Of a DNA stretch of 64,000 bases, positions 8,125 through 18,208 are shown piece by piece. Origin of the DNA: Halomonas beimenensis (lineage in GTDB: Bacteria > Pseudomonadota > Gammaproteobacteria > Pseudomonadales > Halomonadaceae); assembly GCF_002549795.1 (NCBI RefSeq), contig NZ_CP021435.1, positions 1,922,001 to 1,986,000 of the forward strand, given 5' to 3'. Position 1 is the stretch's first letter, and every line of letters begins with the position of its first letter. The position numbers and the translations under genes are program-made. The notes beneath the pieces were generated by a model. The model saw only the letters and a list, made by a program, of their open reading frames with translations, was not told the origin of the DNA and did not search any database.

Positions 8125-11100
8125 TCAGGGATCGGGGGGATTGCCCGGCAGGCTGAAGGTGTAGATGAGGTCCACCGCCTGTGAGGCACCGGACACCGCC
8201 TCCAGGTAGAGATTGCGCCACAGCTTGTAGCGCAGCGTCAGCTCGGCGATGGGCGAGAAGACCCCGACGCCATAGCCGACACTCAAGCGGTCGGTGAGGT
8301 TCCCCGTCACCACCACCTGGCTCTCCTCGCCGCTGCCCGCGGTCTCGAGGCTCAGGTCCTGGATGCCGAAGGCCTCGCCGATGGCGCCCACGGCGCCGCC
8401 GGCCTGCCCCAGGGTCATGCCGATCAAGGCGGAGGTCAGGGCGCCGTCGGCTCCTCCGGTATCGTCCGGCGCCCGCCCCCGCAGCACGTAGGACAGGGCC
8501 CTGGCCTCGTCCATGGCCGGCTCGGAGAAGACCTCCAGGCTCGGCCCCGAGGCCGGGCCGGAGACCAGCAGGCCGGCGATCACGCCGTCCTGGGTCGCCT
8601 CCGGGTTGCGGATGGCCTCGAAGTCCAGCAGCGGCTGGTCCGGCGGGCCGCTGAAATAGAGGATCCCCTCGCGGATGATCAGGTCCTGGCCGAACGCCCG
8701 GAAGCGACCGTCCTGGAGATTGACGTCACCGAACAGCTGCAGGGGCCCGCCCGCCTGACGCACCTCCAGCCGGCCGGCCAGGTCGGTTTCCAGGCCATAG
8801 GCCTCCAACCGCATGTCCGGGCCCAGCACCAGGGTGATGCGCAGGTCCATGGCCATGCCGGCGCGTTCCATGGCCGCCGCGGTGGTCTCCCCCGGCTTGC
8901 CGTCGGCGCCTCGCCCCTCGACCTCCTCCCGGGTGAGGACGACCTCGTCCGGACTCGGGGAGACCGCCGAGGCGGGCACCTGGCCCACCTCGAGGCGGGC
9001 CCAGGGGATGCCGACCTCGCCGCGAATGCGCAGGCGCTCCGGGGTCGCGCGGATCGACAGGTCCGGGGCCAGCCGCAGCTGCCCGAAGCCTGGCAGGGCC
9101 GCCTGCAGCGGGCGCTCCGTGCCGCGCAGCGCGACGCTGGCCTGCCAGGCCTCGGCCGCCGGCCAGCGGGCCTCGCCCTCGATGTCCAGGCGGCCCTCCC
9201 GGGTGGTCAGGAACCCGGCGATGTCGGCTCGATCGCCGGCGAGGCGCACCCCGAGGCGACCGTCTTGCACCGAGAGTGGCAGATCGAGGCCCGACGCGCG
9301 CAGGCCGGCGAGTTCGAGCTCTCCCGCCAGCCGGGGCCTCGCCCGGTCGCCGGTGATCCTCACCTCCCCCTCCAGGACGCCTTCCAGCGCCTCCACCCCG
9401 GCGATCAGCGGCCGATAGGGGGACAGCTGCAGATCCACGAGTTCCACGCGGCCGTCCAGGCCCCCGGCGTCCAGGGGATCGTCCACCCCCAGCGCCAGAC
9501 GCACCCGGCCGCTGTCACCGAAGGTGATCGTGGCGTCGATCTCCGCCGCGTCCTGGTTGGCGCGGGCGTCGAGGGCCAGGCCGGTCCCCGGCACGGTCCA
9601 TCGCTCGCCGTAGGCGTCCTCGCCGGCGATCTCGGCCTGACTGTCCAGGCGGGCCTCGGCCTGCCAGGCGGCCCCGCCGCGGGACCAGCTCGCCTGCACC
9701 TCGCCGTCGTTGCGCCCCTCGATCCGCCAGCCCGGCGGCAACGCCTCGGCCAGGATGTCCATGGGCAGCGCCTGGATCGAGAGCACGGCGCTGCCGGCCT
9801 GGGCGGACGCCTCCAGCGTTTCCTCCAGGCACAGGGCCCCGCCCTCGGCGCGGACGAGGCAGAAGGGCTGGAGGCTTGCCGAGGCCTCGCCGAGATCGGC
9901 CTCGAGCTCGATCGCCTCGCGGACGGCCAGGGTGCCGTAGGCGGTGGTGGCCTCCACGGGGGCCAGGCGGGCCCGATAGGCCTCCCGGTCGGTGCCGAGC
10001 CCCCCCTCGAGCGCCAGGGCCAGCCGCGACAGCAGGCCATCGGCTCGGCCATCGATCGCCAGGCTCAGGCGGTGATCGGAGAGCCGACCCTCGAGCCCCA
10101 GGTCGACGGTCTCGAACGCCTGCCCCCCCGTCTCGATCCCTGTGGCCGCCAGGGTCAGGTCCAGTCGGGGATCATCGAGCCCGGCGATGCGCCCGTCCAG
10201 GCGCAGCCGCTCCAGCCGGTGCTCGGCGAAGGCCAGGCCGTCCGCCTCCAGTGCGAGATCCAGCTCGGGGCTGGCGAAGCTGCCCGCGGCACGGACATCG
10301 CCGGCCACGCTCCCGGCCAGGCCGGGATACAGGCTGGCCAGCCGCGGCAGGTCGAGCTCGGCGTCGATGGCCAGGCGCTGGCGGGCCACCTCGCCGGTGG
10401 CCAGCAGGCGATTGTCGCCCTGGCGCAGACGCAGGTCCTCGATCCACCAGCGCATGCCGCTGTCGCCGGAGAGGCGGCCGGCGAGGGAGAACGGCTGGTC
10501 GGCGAGCTCACCGTCCACGGCGAGCCGGGGGACGCCGAGTCGCCATCCATCGGGGGTCTGGGCGAAGGCGAGCTCCGCCTCGCCGTCCAGGCGACCGTCG
10601 AGTCCCTCCACGAAACGCCCCGGGTCGAGCGCCTCGACGGCCAGCCGGGCCGACACGGTCAAGGCATCGGTCCAGTCGATCCGCCCCTGGCTGGTGGCAC
10701 TGCCCTCGCCCGTGACCAGGCTCAGGGGCGCCCAGTCGAAGCGGTGCAGGTTGCCCTGCCCGGTCAAGGCGAGATCCGTGGGTGGCAGGGAGGGGCCTTC
10801 GGCGCTCAGGGCGAGGCGGACCCGATAGTCGGTGAGCCGCCCCTCGGCCTCGAGCGACAGCGCCTCGACTCGCCAGGGATCCGGGCCCGAGGCGGCCCCG
10901 GTCCCCGCCTCGCGTTCGGTCAAGGGCCACTGGACGCCCGGGCTCATCAGGCTGGCGGAGAACGGCAGGGCCGGATCCAGGACATCGACCCGGGCGGCCA
11001 GCTCGGCCTCGACCGGACCGGTGGCGGTCAGGGTCGCCTCGAGCTCGGCGAGGCTGCCGTTCAGGGCGAGCTCGAGCCGTTGGCCCGCCAGGGCGGGCAG

Positions 11101-12090
11101 GCGTTCCGGCAGGTAGAAGTCGGCGGCCAGCCTGGCCTGGAGCGGATAGTCGCCGCTCAGGGTCACCTCGGCCTCGAGCTCGGCGTCGGCTTCGCGGCTG
11201 GCCACCGCCAGGGGGTGGATGGCCACCCGCTGGCCGCGGGCGGTGACGGCGAGGTGAAGCCGATCGACGACATAGGCCATGGTCCCCTCCACCGCCGCAT
11301 CCACGATCCTCAGGCTCGGCACCTCCACCGCCAGCGGCAGGGTGATCTCGGGCAGGGACAGGCGCGGACGTTCGTCCAGGGGTCGATCGGTCATGCCCTC
11401 CACGGCCGGGGCGACCCGGCTGGGCAAGGGAGAGCGCACCGCCACGGCGGCGTCGATGGCGGCGGCGGTGAGCGGCGCCTCGGCGCTCTCGGCCTCGCTC
11501 AGGGCCAGCCGGTTGCCCGGCGACAGCGGCAGCGTCAGGCGCAGTCCCTCGAGGCGGGTGGGCGAGAGCGTCAGGGTGGCGTCGCTCGCCTCGGCGCCGC
11601 TGGAGAAGGAAGCCCAGCGCAGCCGGGTCCCGTCGGCGAGGCGAACCTCCACGTCCTGCAGCAGCAGTTCGCGCAGCGCCACCGGGAAGGGGAGCCGGAT
11701 CGGTCCCCCGGGCGTCGTGGTCGTCTCCGGCTCCTCGGGGACGGCGTCGCCCCGGGAGAGCCGGAGCCTCGCCCCCTCCACGGCCAGCCGGTCCAGACAC
11801 AGGCGGCCCTCGAGCAGGCAGTCCTCGGCCCAGGCCAGCTCGAGTCGCGAGACGGCGACCAGGGCGGGGCCGGCTTCCAGGCGGAAGCCCTCGAGCACCA
11901 GGGTATCCAGGGGAGCACCCTCGACGGCCTCCAGCTCGTAGAGCCCCAGGCGCTCGCCCCGATCGAGGAGCCAGCCGGTGCCCCAGGGCGACAGTGCCAG
12001 GCCCAGGACCAGCAGGACCAGGCCCAGGCACCACAGCGGCAGGAGGATCAGCAACCGGGCCAGGGCCCAGCTCAGGCGGCGGACTCTCAC
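8125..12090 (-). CDS. tamB: Translocation and assembly module inner-membrane protein TamB
   Basis: About 1321 residues. A signal anchor sits at the N terminus ([19 protein letters not shown]), followed by a very long beta-rich region of repeating amphipathic strands that forms the periplasmic groove, and the C-terminal DUF490/TamB domain ([20 protein letters not shown], then [14 protein letters not shown] and [18 protein letters not shown]). TamB spans the periplasm and works with TamA in outer-membrane protein insertion and lipid transport. I choose GTG 12090, with TGAGG upstream and 10 bases after the tamA stop; an ATG at 12147 would overlap tamA. Confidence 0.93.
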   Translation of the reverse strand: MRVRRLSWALARLLILLPLWCLGLVLLVLGLALSPWGTGWLLDRGERLGLYELEAVEGAPLDTLVLEGFRLEAGPALVAVSRLELAWAEDCLLEGRLCLDRLAVEGARLRLSRGDAVPEEPETTTTPGGPIRLPFPVALRELLLQDVEVRLADGTRLRWASFSSGAEASDATLTLSPTRLEGLRLTLPLSPGNRLALSEAESAEAPLTAAAIDAAVAVRSPLPSRVAPAVEGMTDRPLDERPRLSLPEITLPLAVEVPSLRIVDAAVEGTMAYVVDRLHLAVTARGQRVAIHPLAVASREADAELEAEVTLSGDYPLQARLAADFYLPERLPALAGQRLELALNGSLAELEATLTATGPVEAELAARVDVLDPALPFSASLMSPGVQWPLTEREAGTGAASGPDPWRVEALSLEAEGRLTDYRVRLALSAEGPSLPPTDLALTGQGNLHRFDWAPLSLVTGEGSATSQGRIDWTDALTVSARLAVEALDPGRFVEGLDGRLDGEAELAFAQTPDGWRLGVPRLAVDGELADQPFSLAGRLSGDSGMRWWIEDLRLRQGDNRLLATGEVARQRLAIDAELDLPRLASLYPGLAGSVAGDVRAAGSFASPELDLALEADGLAFAEHRLERLRLDGRIAGLDDPRLDLTLAATGIETGGQAFETVDLGLEGRLSDHRLSLAIDGRADGLLSRLALALEGGLGTDREAYRARLAPVEATTAYGTLAVREAIELEADLGEASASLQPFCLVRAEGGALCLEETLEASAQAGSAVLSIQALPMDILAEALPPGWRIEGRNDGEVQASWSRGGAAWQAEARLDSQAEIAGEDAYGERWTVPGTGLALDARANQDAAEIDATITFGDSGRVRLALGVDDPLDAGGLDGRVELVDLQLSPYRPLIAGVEALEGVLEGEVRITGDRARPRLAGELELAGLRASGLDLPLSVQDGRLGVRLAGDRADIAGFLTTREGRLDIEGEARWPAAEAWQASVALRGTERPLQAALPGFGQLRLAPDLSIRATPERLRIRGEVGIPWARLEVGQVPASAVSPSPDEVVLTREEVEGRGADGKPGETTAAAMERAGMAMDLRITLVLGPDMRLEAYGLETDLAGRLEVRQAGGPLQLFGDVNLQDGRFRAFGQDLIIREGILYFSGPPDQPLLDFEAIRNPEATQDGVIAGLLVSGPASGPSLEVFSEPAMDEARALSYVLRGRAPDDTGGADGALTSALIGMTLGQAGGAVGAIGEAFGIQDLSLETAGSGEESQVVVTGNLTDRLSVGYGVGVFSPIAELTLRYKLWRNLYLEAVSGASQAVDLIYTFSLPGNPPDP

Positions 12091-12100
12091 GATGGCAACC

Positions 12101-13954
12101 TCAGAATTCCGGGCCGATGGCGAAGTGGAGGCGGAAGGCATCCTCATGATCGAAGGGATGGGCGACGTCGAACCGGATCGGGCCCACCGGGGAGATCCAG
12201 CGGATACCCAGGCCGGCCCCGGTATTGAGGTCCTGTGGCCACCAGTCGGTGAAGGCGTCCCCCACGTCCACGAAGCCTGCCAGCCACCACTTGCCGGTCA
12301 GGCGGCGCTGAGCCTCGACGCGATCGACCAGGCGCTGTTCGCCGCCGATCAGCTCGCCGTTCTCGTCCCTGGGCGAGAGCGATTCGTAGGCATAGCCCCG
12401 GACGCTGTTGTCGCCGCCGGTGAAGAAACGCAGCGAGGGCGGGACATCGGCGAAGTCGTCGGTGACGATGGTGCCGAGCCCCACTCGGCCGATGAAGCGA
12501 TTGGCGTCGCCCAGCATGCGGATCCATTGGGTGTCGCCGTCGAAGCGCACGAACTCGGCCGAGGAGCCCCAGAGTTCGCTGGAGTACTGCAGGGTGAAGC
12601 GCTGGCGATCCCCCCAGGTGGGGAAGGTGGGTTGCCGCGAGCGGGTACGCGACCAGCGCACCCCGGGGTAGAGCAGCACCACCTGATTGCTTTCGGCGGC
12701 CTGGGTGAAGTCCTCGAAGGTGCCGCGCAGGTAGACGAGCTGCTCCCAACCGTTGTCGAACGTCCAGCGTCGGCCGATCTCCGTGGTCGCCTCCAGCGTC
12801 CGGGTATCCTCGTTGTCCTTGTGCCGCAGGCCATACTGGAGCCGGTAGCTGTCCCGCAGCGGATTCTCCAGGGGCATCTCGTAGCGGCCGCTCAACCGCT
12901 GCTCCGGGTCCGAGACGTAGAGATCATGCTCCAGGCCGTGGCCGAACCGGTTGACCCAGGGCTGATGCCAGGCGAACCGGGCTCGGGGGCCGACGTCGGT
13001 GGCGAAACCCAGGCCGAGCTCGAACTGGTGACGGTCGGCGGGGGTCACCGTCACCTCGATGGGCACCCGGGGCATCGGCGAGGCCTGGACGCTCGCGGCC
13101 GCGGTCAGGGCCTCTACCGTCAGCCGGGGGGCCGCCGGGGGGTTCGCGTCCCCCCTCGCGTCCAGGGCCGACAGGAAGCCCCGCGGCGATGCCGGCAGGG
13201 CCAGGCGGCGCATGTCGTCGTCGAGCCGCGGTCGTACGCTGACCGAGGCGAACCACTCGGTCTGGCCGAGTCGCTGGTTGAAGGTGGCGATCCGGCGGGC
13301 CAGGTAAGGCTCGCCCTCTTCGAAGGGCGCCAAGGCCTCGAGGCGATCGGTCTCGATATGGTGGCCACGGAAGCGGATGTCGCCGAAGCGGTGGCGCGGG
13401 CCGCTGTCCAGGGCCAGGGAAAGCCGGGCGCTGTGCGCCCAGGGCCTCACCTCCAGTCGGCGTTCGGTGAACCGCCAGTCGAAGTAGCCACGCTCCAGGG
13501 CCAGGCCGGCCAGCCGGCTGCGCAGGGCGTCGAAGGGCGCATGGCGAAGGATATCGCCCTCCGCCTGGGGGTAGGCCGCGATGGCCTCGCCGAACGGCGG
13601 ATCCTCCGCGGCCTCGCCGGCGAGGCGGAAATCCAGGCTCTCGATGCGTACCGGTTCGCCGGGTTCGACGACCAGGGTGACCTCCGTGGGCGATTCGGGA
13701 TCGTCGAAGCGCAGTCGCAGGCGGGGCTCGTAGTAACCATAGACCCGCAGGGCCTCCAGGCTCAGGCGGCGCACTTCCGCCTCCAGGCGCTCCCGGCCGT
13801 AGGCGGAGGCGTCCAGGTCGGCGAGGTAGACCTCGAGGTTCTCGGCGGGGTCGCCCTCGATGCCCTCGATGCGGGCGTCGAGGGCCAGGCAGGGCCCCGC
13901 CAGGGACGCGACCAGCAGGCTGGCCCCGAGGCGGGGCAAGAGGCGATCATGCAT
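12101..13954 (-). CDS. tamA: Translocation and assembly module outer-membrane protein TamA
   Basis: A 617-residue Omp85-family outer-membrane protein. A signal peptide (LLVASLAGPCLA, cleaved about residue 24) is followed by POTRA domains (about 25-260; for example SLEALRVYGYYEPRLRL and ETDRLEALAPFEEGEPYL) and a C-terminal 16-strand barrel with the Omp85 lock motif region FTGGDNSVRGYAYESLSP. It ends in a phenylalanine (HFAIGPEF), as expected for BAM-dependent barrels. It lies between the coiled-coil gene and tamB in one minus-strand operon. A low-complexity linker (residues about 230-275, rich in Ala/Pro/Ser) separates the POTRA region from the barrel and looks longer than usual. Confidence 0.93.
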   Translation of the reverse strand: MHDRLLPRLGASLLVASLAGPCLALDARIEGIEGDPAENLEVYLADLDASAYGRERLEAEVRRLSLEALRVYGYYEPRLRLRFDDPESPTEVTLVVEPGEPVRIESLDFRLAGEAAEDPPFGEAIAAYPQAEGDILRHAPFDALRSRLAGLALERGYFDWRFTERRLEVRPWAHSARLSLALDSGPRHRFGDIRFRGHHIETDRLEALAPFEEGEPYLARRIATFNQRLGQTEWFASVSVRPRLDDDMRRLALPASPRGFLSALDARGDANPPAAPRLTVEALTAAASVQASPMPRVPIEVTVTPADRHQFELGLGFATDVGPRARFAWHQPWVNRFGHGLEHDLYVSDPEQRLSGRYEMPLENPLRDSYRLQYGLRHKDNEDTRTLEATTEIGRRWTFDNGWEQLVYLRGTFEDFTQAAESNQVVLLYPGVRWSRTRSRQPTFPTWGDRQRFTLQYSSELWGSSAEFVRFDGDTQWIRMLGDANRFIGRVGLGTIVTDDFADVPPSLRFFTGGDNSVRGYAYESLSPRDENGELIGGEQRLVDRVEAQRRLTGKWWLAGFVDVGDAFTDWWPQDLNTGAGLGIRWISPVGPIRFDVAHPFDHEDAFRLHFAIGPEF

Positions 13955-13984
13955 GGGTTCGACGACTTCCTGGCTGACTTCCTG

Positions 13985-14800
13985 TCATGGCCGCAGGGCC
14001 TCGAGCCGGGCGCTCAGGGCCAGTTGCGACTGACGCACCTCGCGTAGCTCGGCCTGCATCTCGGCGAGGCGACGCTCCAGGATGGCCACCCGCTCCCGGG
14101 CATCATCGCCCGAGCCGGCCTGGTCTTCAACGTTGCCTTCGAGCCTCGTCAGCGCGGTCTCCAGCCCGGCCATCCGCTCGTCGATCGTCTCGCGTTGGCG
14201 GCCCAGACGCTCGGCCAGGCCGTCGAGCCGCTGCGTCACGGCGCCGAGGGAGGACTCCAGGGTCGCCAGGCGTTCGTCCAGGGCGGCCCGGCCCTCGTGC
14301 CCCACCGCCTCGAGGGCGTCCAGGGAGTCCCGGACCGCCGCCAGGGTGGCGGCGTGGACCTCGCTGTCCTCGGCCAGGGTCGCCACCCGGGCGCCGAGCT
14401 CCGACTGGGCATCGGCCAGCGCCGCGAGGTGCTCCGCCTGCCACGTCTGGAGGCGCTGGTCGACCCGGGCGGCGATATCCTGCTCCAGGGTCTCCAGCGC
14501 CTCGAGCCGCGCCTGGATCGAGGCGAGGGCCTCGCCGCGGCCTTGCTCGGCGTCGAAACGGGCATGCACGTTGGAGACCTCGCCGCCGAGACGGGCCAGG
14601 CGCGCCTCCAGCCGCTGGCGTTCCAGCCAGCCCGCGGCCGTGAGCCCGGCGAGGCCGACCACCAGCAGCAGGATCAGGCACCATAACGGCCAGAGGCGGC
14701 CCCGAGGGGGAGGCGGCGGCCGGTGATGGCCGGTCAGGCTGGCATCCGGGTCCGGAACGATCGGTCGGGGGTACCGGCTGTCTTCCGGGCGCTCTGCCAT
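13985..14800 (-). CDS. Membrane-anchored coiled-coil protein, first gene of the tam operon
   Basis: A 271-residue protein of unrecognised family. A proline-rich cytoplasmic N terminus (to about residue 34) precedes one transmembrane helix (LWPLWCLILLLVVGLAGL). The rest is a nearly uninterrupted heptad-patterned coiled coil to the C terminus (LERQRLEARLARL, IQARLEALETLEQD, MAGLETALTRLEGN, LERRLAEMQAELREV). It ends 30 bases before tamA on the same strand, so it is probably cotranscribed. Topology suggests a periplasmic rod tethered in the inner membrane, which might help span the envelope alongside TamB; that role is inference only. Confidence 0.75.
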   Translation of the reverse strand: MAERPEDSRYPRPIVPDPDASLTGHHRPPPPPRGRLWPLWCLILLLVVGLAGLTAAGWLERQRLEARLARLGGEVSNVHARFDAEQGRGEALASIQARLEALETLEQDIAARVDQRLQTWQAEHLAALADAQSELGARVATLAEDSEVHAATLAAVRDSLDALEAVGHEGRAALDERLATLESSLGAVTQRLDGLAERLGRQRETIDERMAGLETALTRLEGNVEDQAGSGDDARERVAILERRLAEMQAELREVRQSQLALSARLEALRP

Positions 14801-14885
14801 GGAGGTCTCCTTGCTCTGTTCGTGACGGCTTCCGGCCGGCGATGTCGCGGATGCGCTACCCTAAGTCCGAGTCCGACGATCGGAA

Positions 14886-14914
14886 TTGGCGGCCCCGGAA
14901 CCGGGTGATATGAT
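14886..14914 (+). promoter_or_regulatory. Candidate sigma-70 promoter upstream of sodB
   Basis: TTGGCG at 14886-14891 and TATGAT at 14909-14914 are separated by exactly 17 bases. This would give a 5' leader of about 150 bases before sodB. A 10-bp palindrome CAGCATGCTG (14932-14941) lies about 18 bases downstream of the -10 box and could be an operator. Confidence 0.45.
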
Positions 14915-15072
14915 GCCGTGACCCAATGGCACAGCATGCTGATAGTGTACGGTTTTTTGTCGAGGGAGCGAACGGGGCATGGCCAACGGAGGCCGTCAGA
15001 GACCTTGCGCTTCCCTCGCGGACTGACTCACCATGGGTCGCCGACCCGACACTGACGACGAGGAGAAACGAA

Positions 15073-15651
15073 ATGGCTTTCGAACTGCCCGCCCTGCCGT
15101 ACGAGAAGAATGCCCTGGAACCGCACATCTCCGCCGAGACCCTGGAATACCACTACGGCAAGCACCACCAAGCCTACGTCACCAAGCTCAACGAGCTGAC
15201 CGACGGCACCGACAACGCCAACAAGTCCCTGGAGGAGATCATCAAGTCCTCCTCCGGCGGCCTGTTCAACCAGGCGGCCCAGGTCTGGAACCACACCTTC
15301 TACTGGCACTGCCTGTCCCCGAACGGCGGCGGCGAGCCGAGCGGCGCCCTGGCCGACGCCATCAACGCCAAGTTCGGCTCCTTCGAGAAGTTCAAGGAGA
15401 CCTTCAACGCCCAGGCGGCAGGCAACTTCGGTTCCGGCTGGACATGGCTGATCAAGACCGACGACGGCGGCGTCGACATCGTCAACACCAGCAACGCCGA
15501 CACTCCGATCGCCCACGATCAGACCCCGCTGCTGACCATCGACGTGTGGGAGCACGCCTACTACATCGACTACCGCAACGCCCGTCCGAAGTACCTGGAG
15601 AACATCTGGAACCTGATCAACTGGGACTTCGTCGCCCAGAACTTCGCCTGA
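15073..15651 (+). CDS. sodB: Superoxide dismutase [Fe]
   Basis: A 192-residue cytosolic enzyme that converts superoxide to oxygen and peroxide. Metal ligands are visible in [11 protein letters not shown] (His27), NHTFYWHCL (His74) and [13 protein letters not shown] (Asp157, His161). The residues around [14 protein letters not shown] and the absence of a signal peptide fit the iron type. The ATG at 15073 has GAGGAG eight bases upstream; the longer open frame back to 14926 is not needed. It is monocistronic, ending in a strong terminator. Confidence 0.96.
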   Translation: MAFELPALPYEKNALEPHISAETLEYHYGKHHQAYVTKLNELTDGTDNANKSLEEIIKSSSGGLFNQAAQVWNHTFYWHCLSPNGGGEPSGALADAINAKFGSFEKFKETFNAQAAGNFGSGWTWLIKTDDGGVDIVNTSNADTPIAHDQTPLLTIDVWEHAYYIDYRNARPKYLENIWNLINWDFVAQNFA

Positions 15652-15676
15652 TCCCGAACGGACTGGCGTACGACAA

Positions 15677-15710
15677 CGGCCCCGCCTTCCGGCGGGGCCG
15701 CTTTTGTTTT
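15677..15710 (+). terminator. Rho-independent terminator of sodB
   Basis: A perfect 10-bp GC stem (15677-15686 with 15691-15700), loop TTCC, then CTTTTGTTTT. It lies 26 bases after the sodB stop. Confidence 0.93.
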
Positions 15711-15729
15711 AGGACCATCATTTAATGCG

Positions 15730-15880
15730 TCAGCCTCGATTTACGTCGCGAGCGAAGATAGGCTGATCGCCGCCGGAGCGCAAGAACCGGAGTGTAGCTT
15801 GCTACATGAGGGTTCGATCGGACCGGCGCCCCGGCACCGCCTGCGGTCAGGATATCGAGCGCAGCAGCAAGTCGAGCTGA
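15730..15880. repeat. Dispersed element 1, short copy
   Basis: This stretch shares its ends and middle with 39502-39714: the left end around GTCGCGAGCGA and GGCTGATCGCCGCCGG, a central CCGGAG-hairpin-TGAGG, and the right end AGGATATCGAGCGCAGCA. The termini are imperfect inverted repeats (TCAGCCTCGATTT at the left; AAGTCGAGCTGA at the right). The central hairpin here is TGTAGC-TT-GCTACA (15793-15806). It sits between the sodB terminator and the stop of the minus-strand dehydrogenase-like gene. Confidence 0.75.
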
Positions 15881-15881
15881 C

Positions 15882-17174
15882 TCAGGGATCGGCGCGGCGC
15901 CCGATCCCCCGATAGTACAGCCCCATGTCGGCCACGTGACCGGGATCGTAGATGTTGCGCCCGTCCAGCAGCAGCCGCCCCTTGAGCCGACGGGCCAGGG
16001 CCGGCCAGTCCGGATTCCAGTAGGCCTTCCATTCGGTCACCAGCATCAGGGCATCGGCACCGTCGAGCACCTCCTCGGGGTCGCCCGAGAAGAGCTCGAG
16101 CAAGGGATGGTCGCCGACATGGTCGCGCAGGGCGCCGGTGGCTGCCGGGTCATGCAGCCGCACCCGGACCCCCTGGGCCCAGAGCGCCCGCAGCAGCGTC
16201 AGCACCGGGGCATGGTCGATACGCGCCGTGCCCGGCTTGAAGGCGGCGCCCCAGATCGCCACCACCAGGCCGTCCAGCCGGCCATGGTAGTGGGCCCAGA
16301 GCTTGCGGAACAGCGTCTCCTTCTTCTGCTCGTTGATGTCGAGCACCTGGTGGAGCAACGCCGAATGCCGGCCGCTGGCCGACTGGACGTCGACCAGCCG
16401 CATCAGGTCGCGGGAGAAGTTGGGGCCGCCGAAGCCGCAGCCGGGATAGAGATACTCGTAGCCGATCCGCGAGTCGGCGCCCATGCCCTGACGCACGAAC
16501 TCGACGTCCACCCCCAGGGTATCGGCCAGGCCGGCGATCTCGTTCATGTAGCTGATGCGCGTCGCCAGCATGCCGTTGATGGCCAGCTTGGTCAGCTCGG
16601 CGGCCCGTCGCGGCATGCACTGGAAGACTTCCCGGCGGCGATTGAAGGCGCGCAGGAGCTCTCTCACGCGGCGCTCGGCGTCGTGATCGTCGCAGCCCAG
16701 CAGCCAGCGCGCCGGCCGGGTGAAGGCGTCCCAGGCCCGGCCCGCCTCCAGCAGGTCGGCCAGGGCCACGGCCCGCCGGCCTTGCCCCAGGCGCCGGGCC
16801 AGCTCGTCGGTCCCCCCCACCGGGAAGGTGGAGTTGTTGATCAGCACCGCCTCGCCCGACAGGCCGGCCGACAGCCGGCTCACCGTCTCCAGGGCATCTT
16901 CGCGCTGGCCCGGGGAGACGGCGAGCCACAGCACCTCGAAGTCGGCATCGGTGGGCACCGGCTCGTCGACCCCGAGTATCCGCAGATGCCCGTGGGTCTC
17001 CCCTTCCTCCAGGCGCGCCATCAGTTGGGGCTCGCTGGTCAGCCAGGCGCTGTCGATCAGCGTCGGCCAGTCGTGCTCGGGATGGGGCCACCAGACCACC
17101 CGATGGCCCACCCAGGCCAGGGCCGCGGCGGCCGTGGCCGCGGACAGTTCGCTGCCATGGACCAGGACACGCAT
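15882..17174 (-). CDS. UDP-glucose/GDP-mannose dehydrogenase-like protein with degenerate active site
   Basis: A 430-residue protein with the three-domain layout of nucleotide-sugar 6-dehydrogenases: N-terminal Rossmann domain, central helical domain (ELTKLAINGMLATRIS, with Lys196) and C-terminal UDP-binding domain (WGAAFKPGTARIDHAP, MLVTEWKAYW, DGRNIYDP). Two things are wrong for an active enzyme. Where the family has the catalytic cysteine in a GGSCFPKD-type motif, this protein reads GGPNFSRD with Asn252. The dinucleotide loop, normally GxGxxG, reads VHGSELSAA, and the acidic residue ending strand 2 is replaced in VVWWPH. It ends its operon 3 bases after galU, which makes UDP-glucose, so it may bind that nucleotide sugar without oxidising it, or use another chemistry. 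Confidence 0.85.
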   Translation of the reverse strand: MRVLVHGSELSAATAAAALAWVGHRVVWWPHPEHDWPTLIDSAWLTSEPQLMARLEEGETHGHLRILGVDEPVPTDADFEVLWLAVSPGQREDALETVSRLSAGLSGEAVLINNSTFPVGGTDELARRLGQGRRAVALADLLEAGRAWDAFTRPARWLLGCDDHDAERRVRELLRAFNRRREVFQCMPRRAAELTKLAINGMLATRISYMNEIAGLADTLGVDVEFVRQGMGADSRIGYEYLYPGCGFGGPNFSRDLMRLVDVQSASGRHSALLHQVLDINEQKKETLFRKLWAHYHGRLDGLVVAIWGAAFKPGTARIDHAPVLTLLRALWAQGVRVRLHDPAATGALRDHVGDHPLLELFSGDPEEVLDGADALMLVTEWKAYWNPDWPALARRLKGRLLLDGRNIYDPGHVADMGLYYRGIGRRADP

Positions 17175-17177
17175 GGC

Positions 17178-18068
17178 TCAGCCCTCGCCGGCGTAGCGGG
17201 TCAGCAGCTCACGAAAGCCCTGGCCGTAGCGCGCATGGCGACGACCGTAGGCCAGGATCGCCTCCAGGTAGCCGAGCTGGTGGCCGCAATCGTAGGTACG
17301 CCCTCTCATCCGCCAGGCGTCCACGCCCTCCTCGCGGCGCAGCGTCTCGATGGCGTCGGTGAGCTGGATCTCGTCGCCGGCCCCGGGCGGGGTCTCGGCG
17401 AGCAGCGCGAAGATCCGGCCCGGCAACAGGTAGCGCCCGATGACCGCCAGGTTCGAGGGCGCCGCCTCCGCGGACGGCTTCTCGACGACCCCGGCGAGGG
17501 GGCAGGCCCGGCCCGGGGCCGGGGCCTCGCCCCGGGGGGCCACGATACCGTACTTGTGCACCATGTCCCGGGCGACCTCCTCGACCATCAGCTGGCTGCG
17601 CCCGCTGGCCTCGAAGGCGGCGATCATGCCGGCCAGGTCGTTCCCCGCCGGGGCGTCGCCATCGACCAGCACGTCCGGCAGCAGCACCGCGAACGGCTCC
17701 TCGTCGCCGACCACCGGCCGGGCGCACAGCACCGCATGCCCCAGGCCCAGGGGTTCGGACTGGCGCACGCTGATGATGTTGACGTCCTCGGGCACGATGG
17801 AGCGCAGTTCCTCGAGCAGCTCCCACTTGCCCTTGGCCTCGAGGCTGGCCTCCAGCTCGAAGTGCTTGTCGAAGTGGTTCTCGATGGCGCTCTTGCTGCC
17901 ATGGGTGACCAGGACGATGTCGCGGATGCCGGCGTCGACGGCTTCCTGCACCACGTACTGGATCACCGGCCGGTCCACGATGGTGATCATCTCCTTAGGA
18001 ATCGCCTTGGAGGCGGGCAGGCAGCGGGTGCCGAAGCCGGCGACGGGCAGAACGGCCTTGCGAATCAT
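17178..18068 (-). CDS. galU: UTP-glucose-1-phosphate uridylyltransferase
   Basis: A 296-residue cytoplasmic enzyme that makes UDP-glucose from UTP and glucose-1-phosphate for surface polysaccharides and osmolyte glycosides. The N terminus has the nucleotide-binding signature LPVAGFGTRCLPASKAIPKE, followed by DRPVIQYVVQEAVDAGI, FAVLLPDVLVDGD and VVEKPSAEAAPSN, all typical of bacterial GalU. It is transcribed before the dehydrogenase-like gene with a 3-base gap, so the two are coupled. Confidence 0.95.
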   Translation of the reverse strand: MIRKAVLPVAGFGTRCLPASKAIPKEMITIVDRPVIQYVVQEAVDAGIRDIVLVTHGSKSAIENHFDKHFELEASLEAKGKWELLEELRSIVPEDVNIISVRQSEPLGLGHAVLCARPVVGDEEPFAVLLPDVLVDGDAPAGNDLAGMIAAFEASGRSQLMVEEVARDMVHKYGIVAPRGEAPAPGRACPLAGVVEKPSAEAAPSNLAVIGRYLLPGRIFALLAETPPGAGDEIQLTDAIETLRREEGVDAWRMRGRTYDCGHQLGYLEAILAYGRRHARYGQGFRELLTRYAGEG

Positions 18069-18208
18069 GGTGCGGTCCCTGTCGTGTCACGAGTGTCACC
18101 CGGGCGCGGGGGCATGGGCCGGCGCGGCGGGAACGAGTAGAATGCGCATGATACCGAACCAGGCCGCGTCTGCCACCGGGCGGGCCGGCGAACCAACGGA
18201 GACGACAG

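Noticed and set aside
8102..8221. Forty-residue extension of msrA into tamB
   Set aside because: ATG 8101 has GAGGA upstream and the extension has no family similarity.
9265..12228. A 987-codon plus-strand frame antisense to tamB
   Set aside because: It mirrors tamB codon structure and gives Gln/Gly/Leu-rich sequence without domains; tamB on the other strand is clearly the gene.
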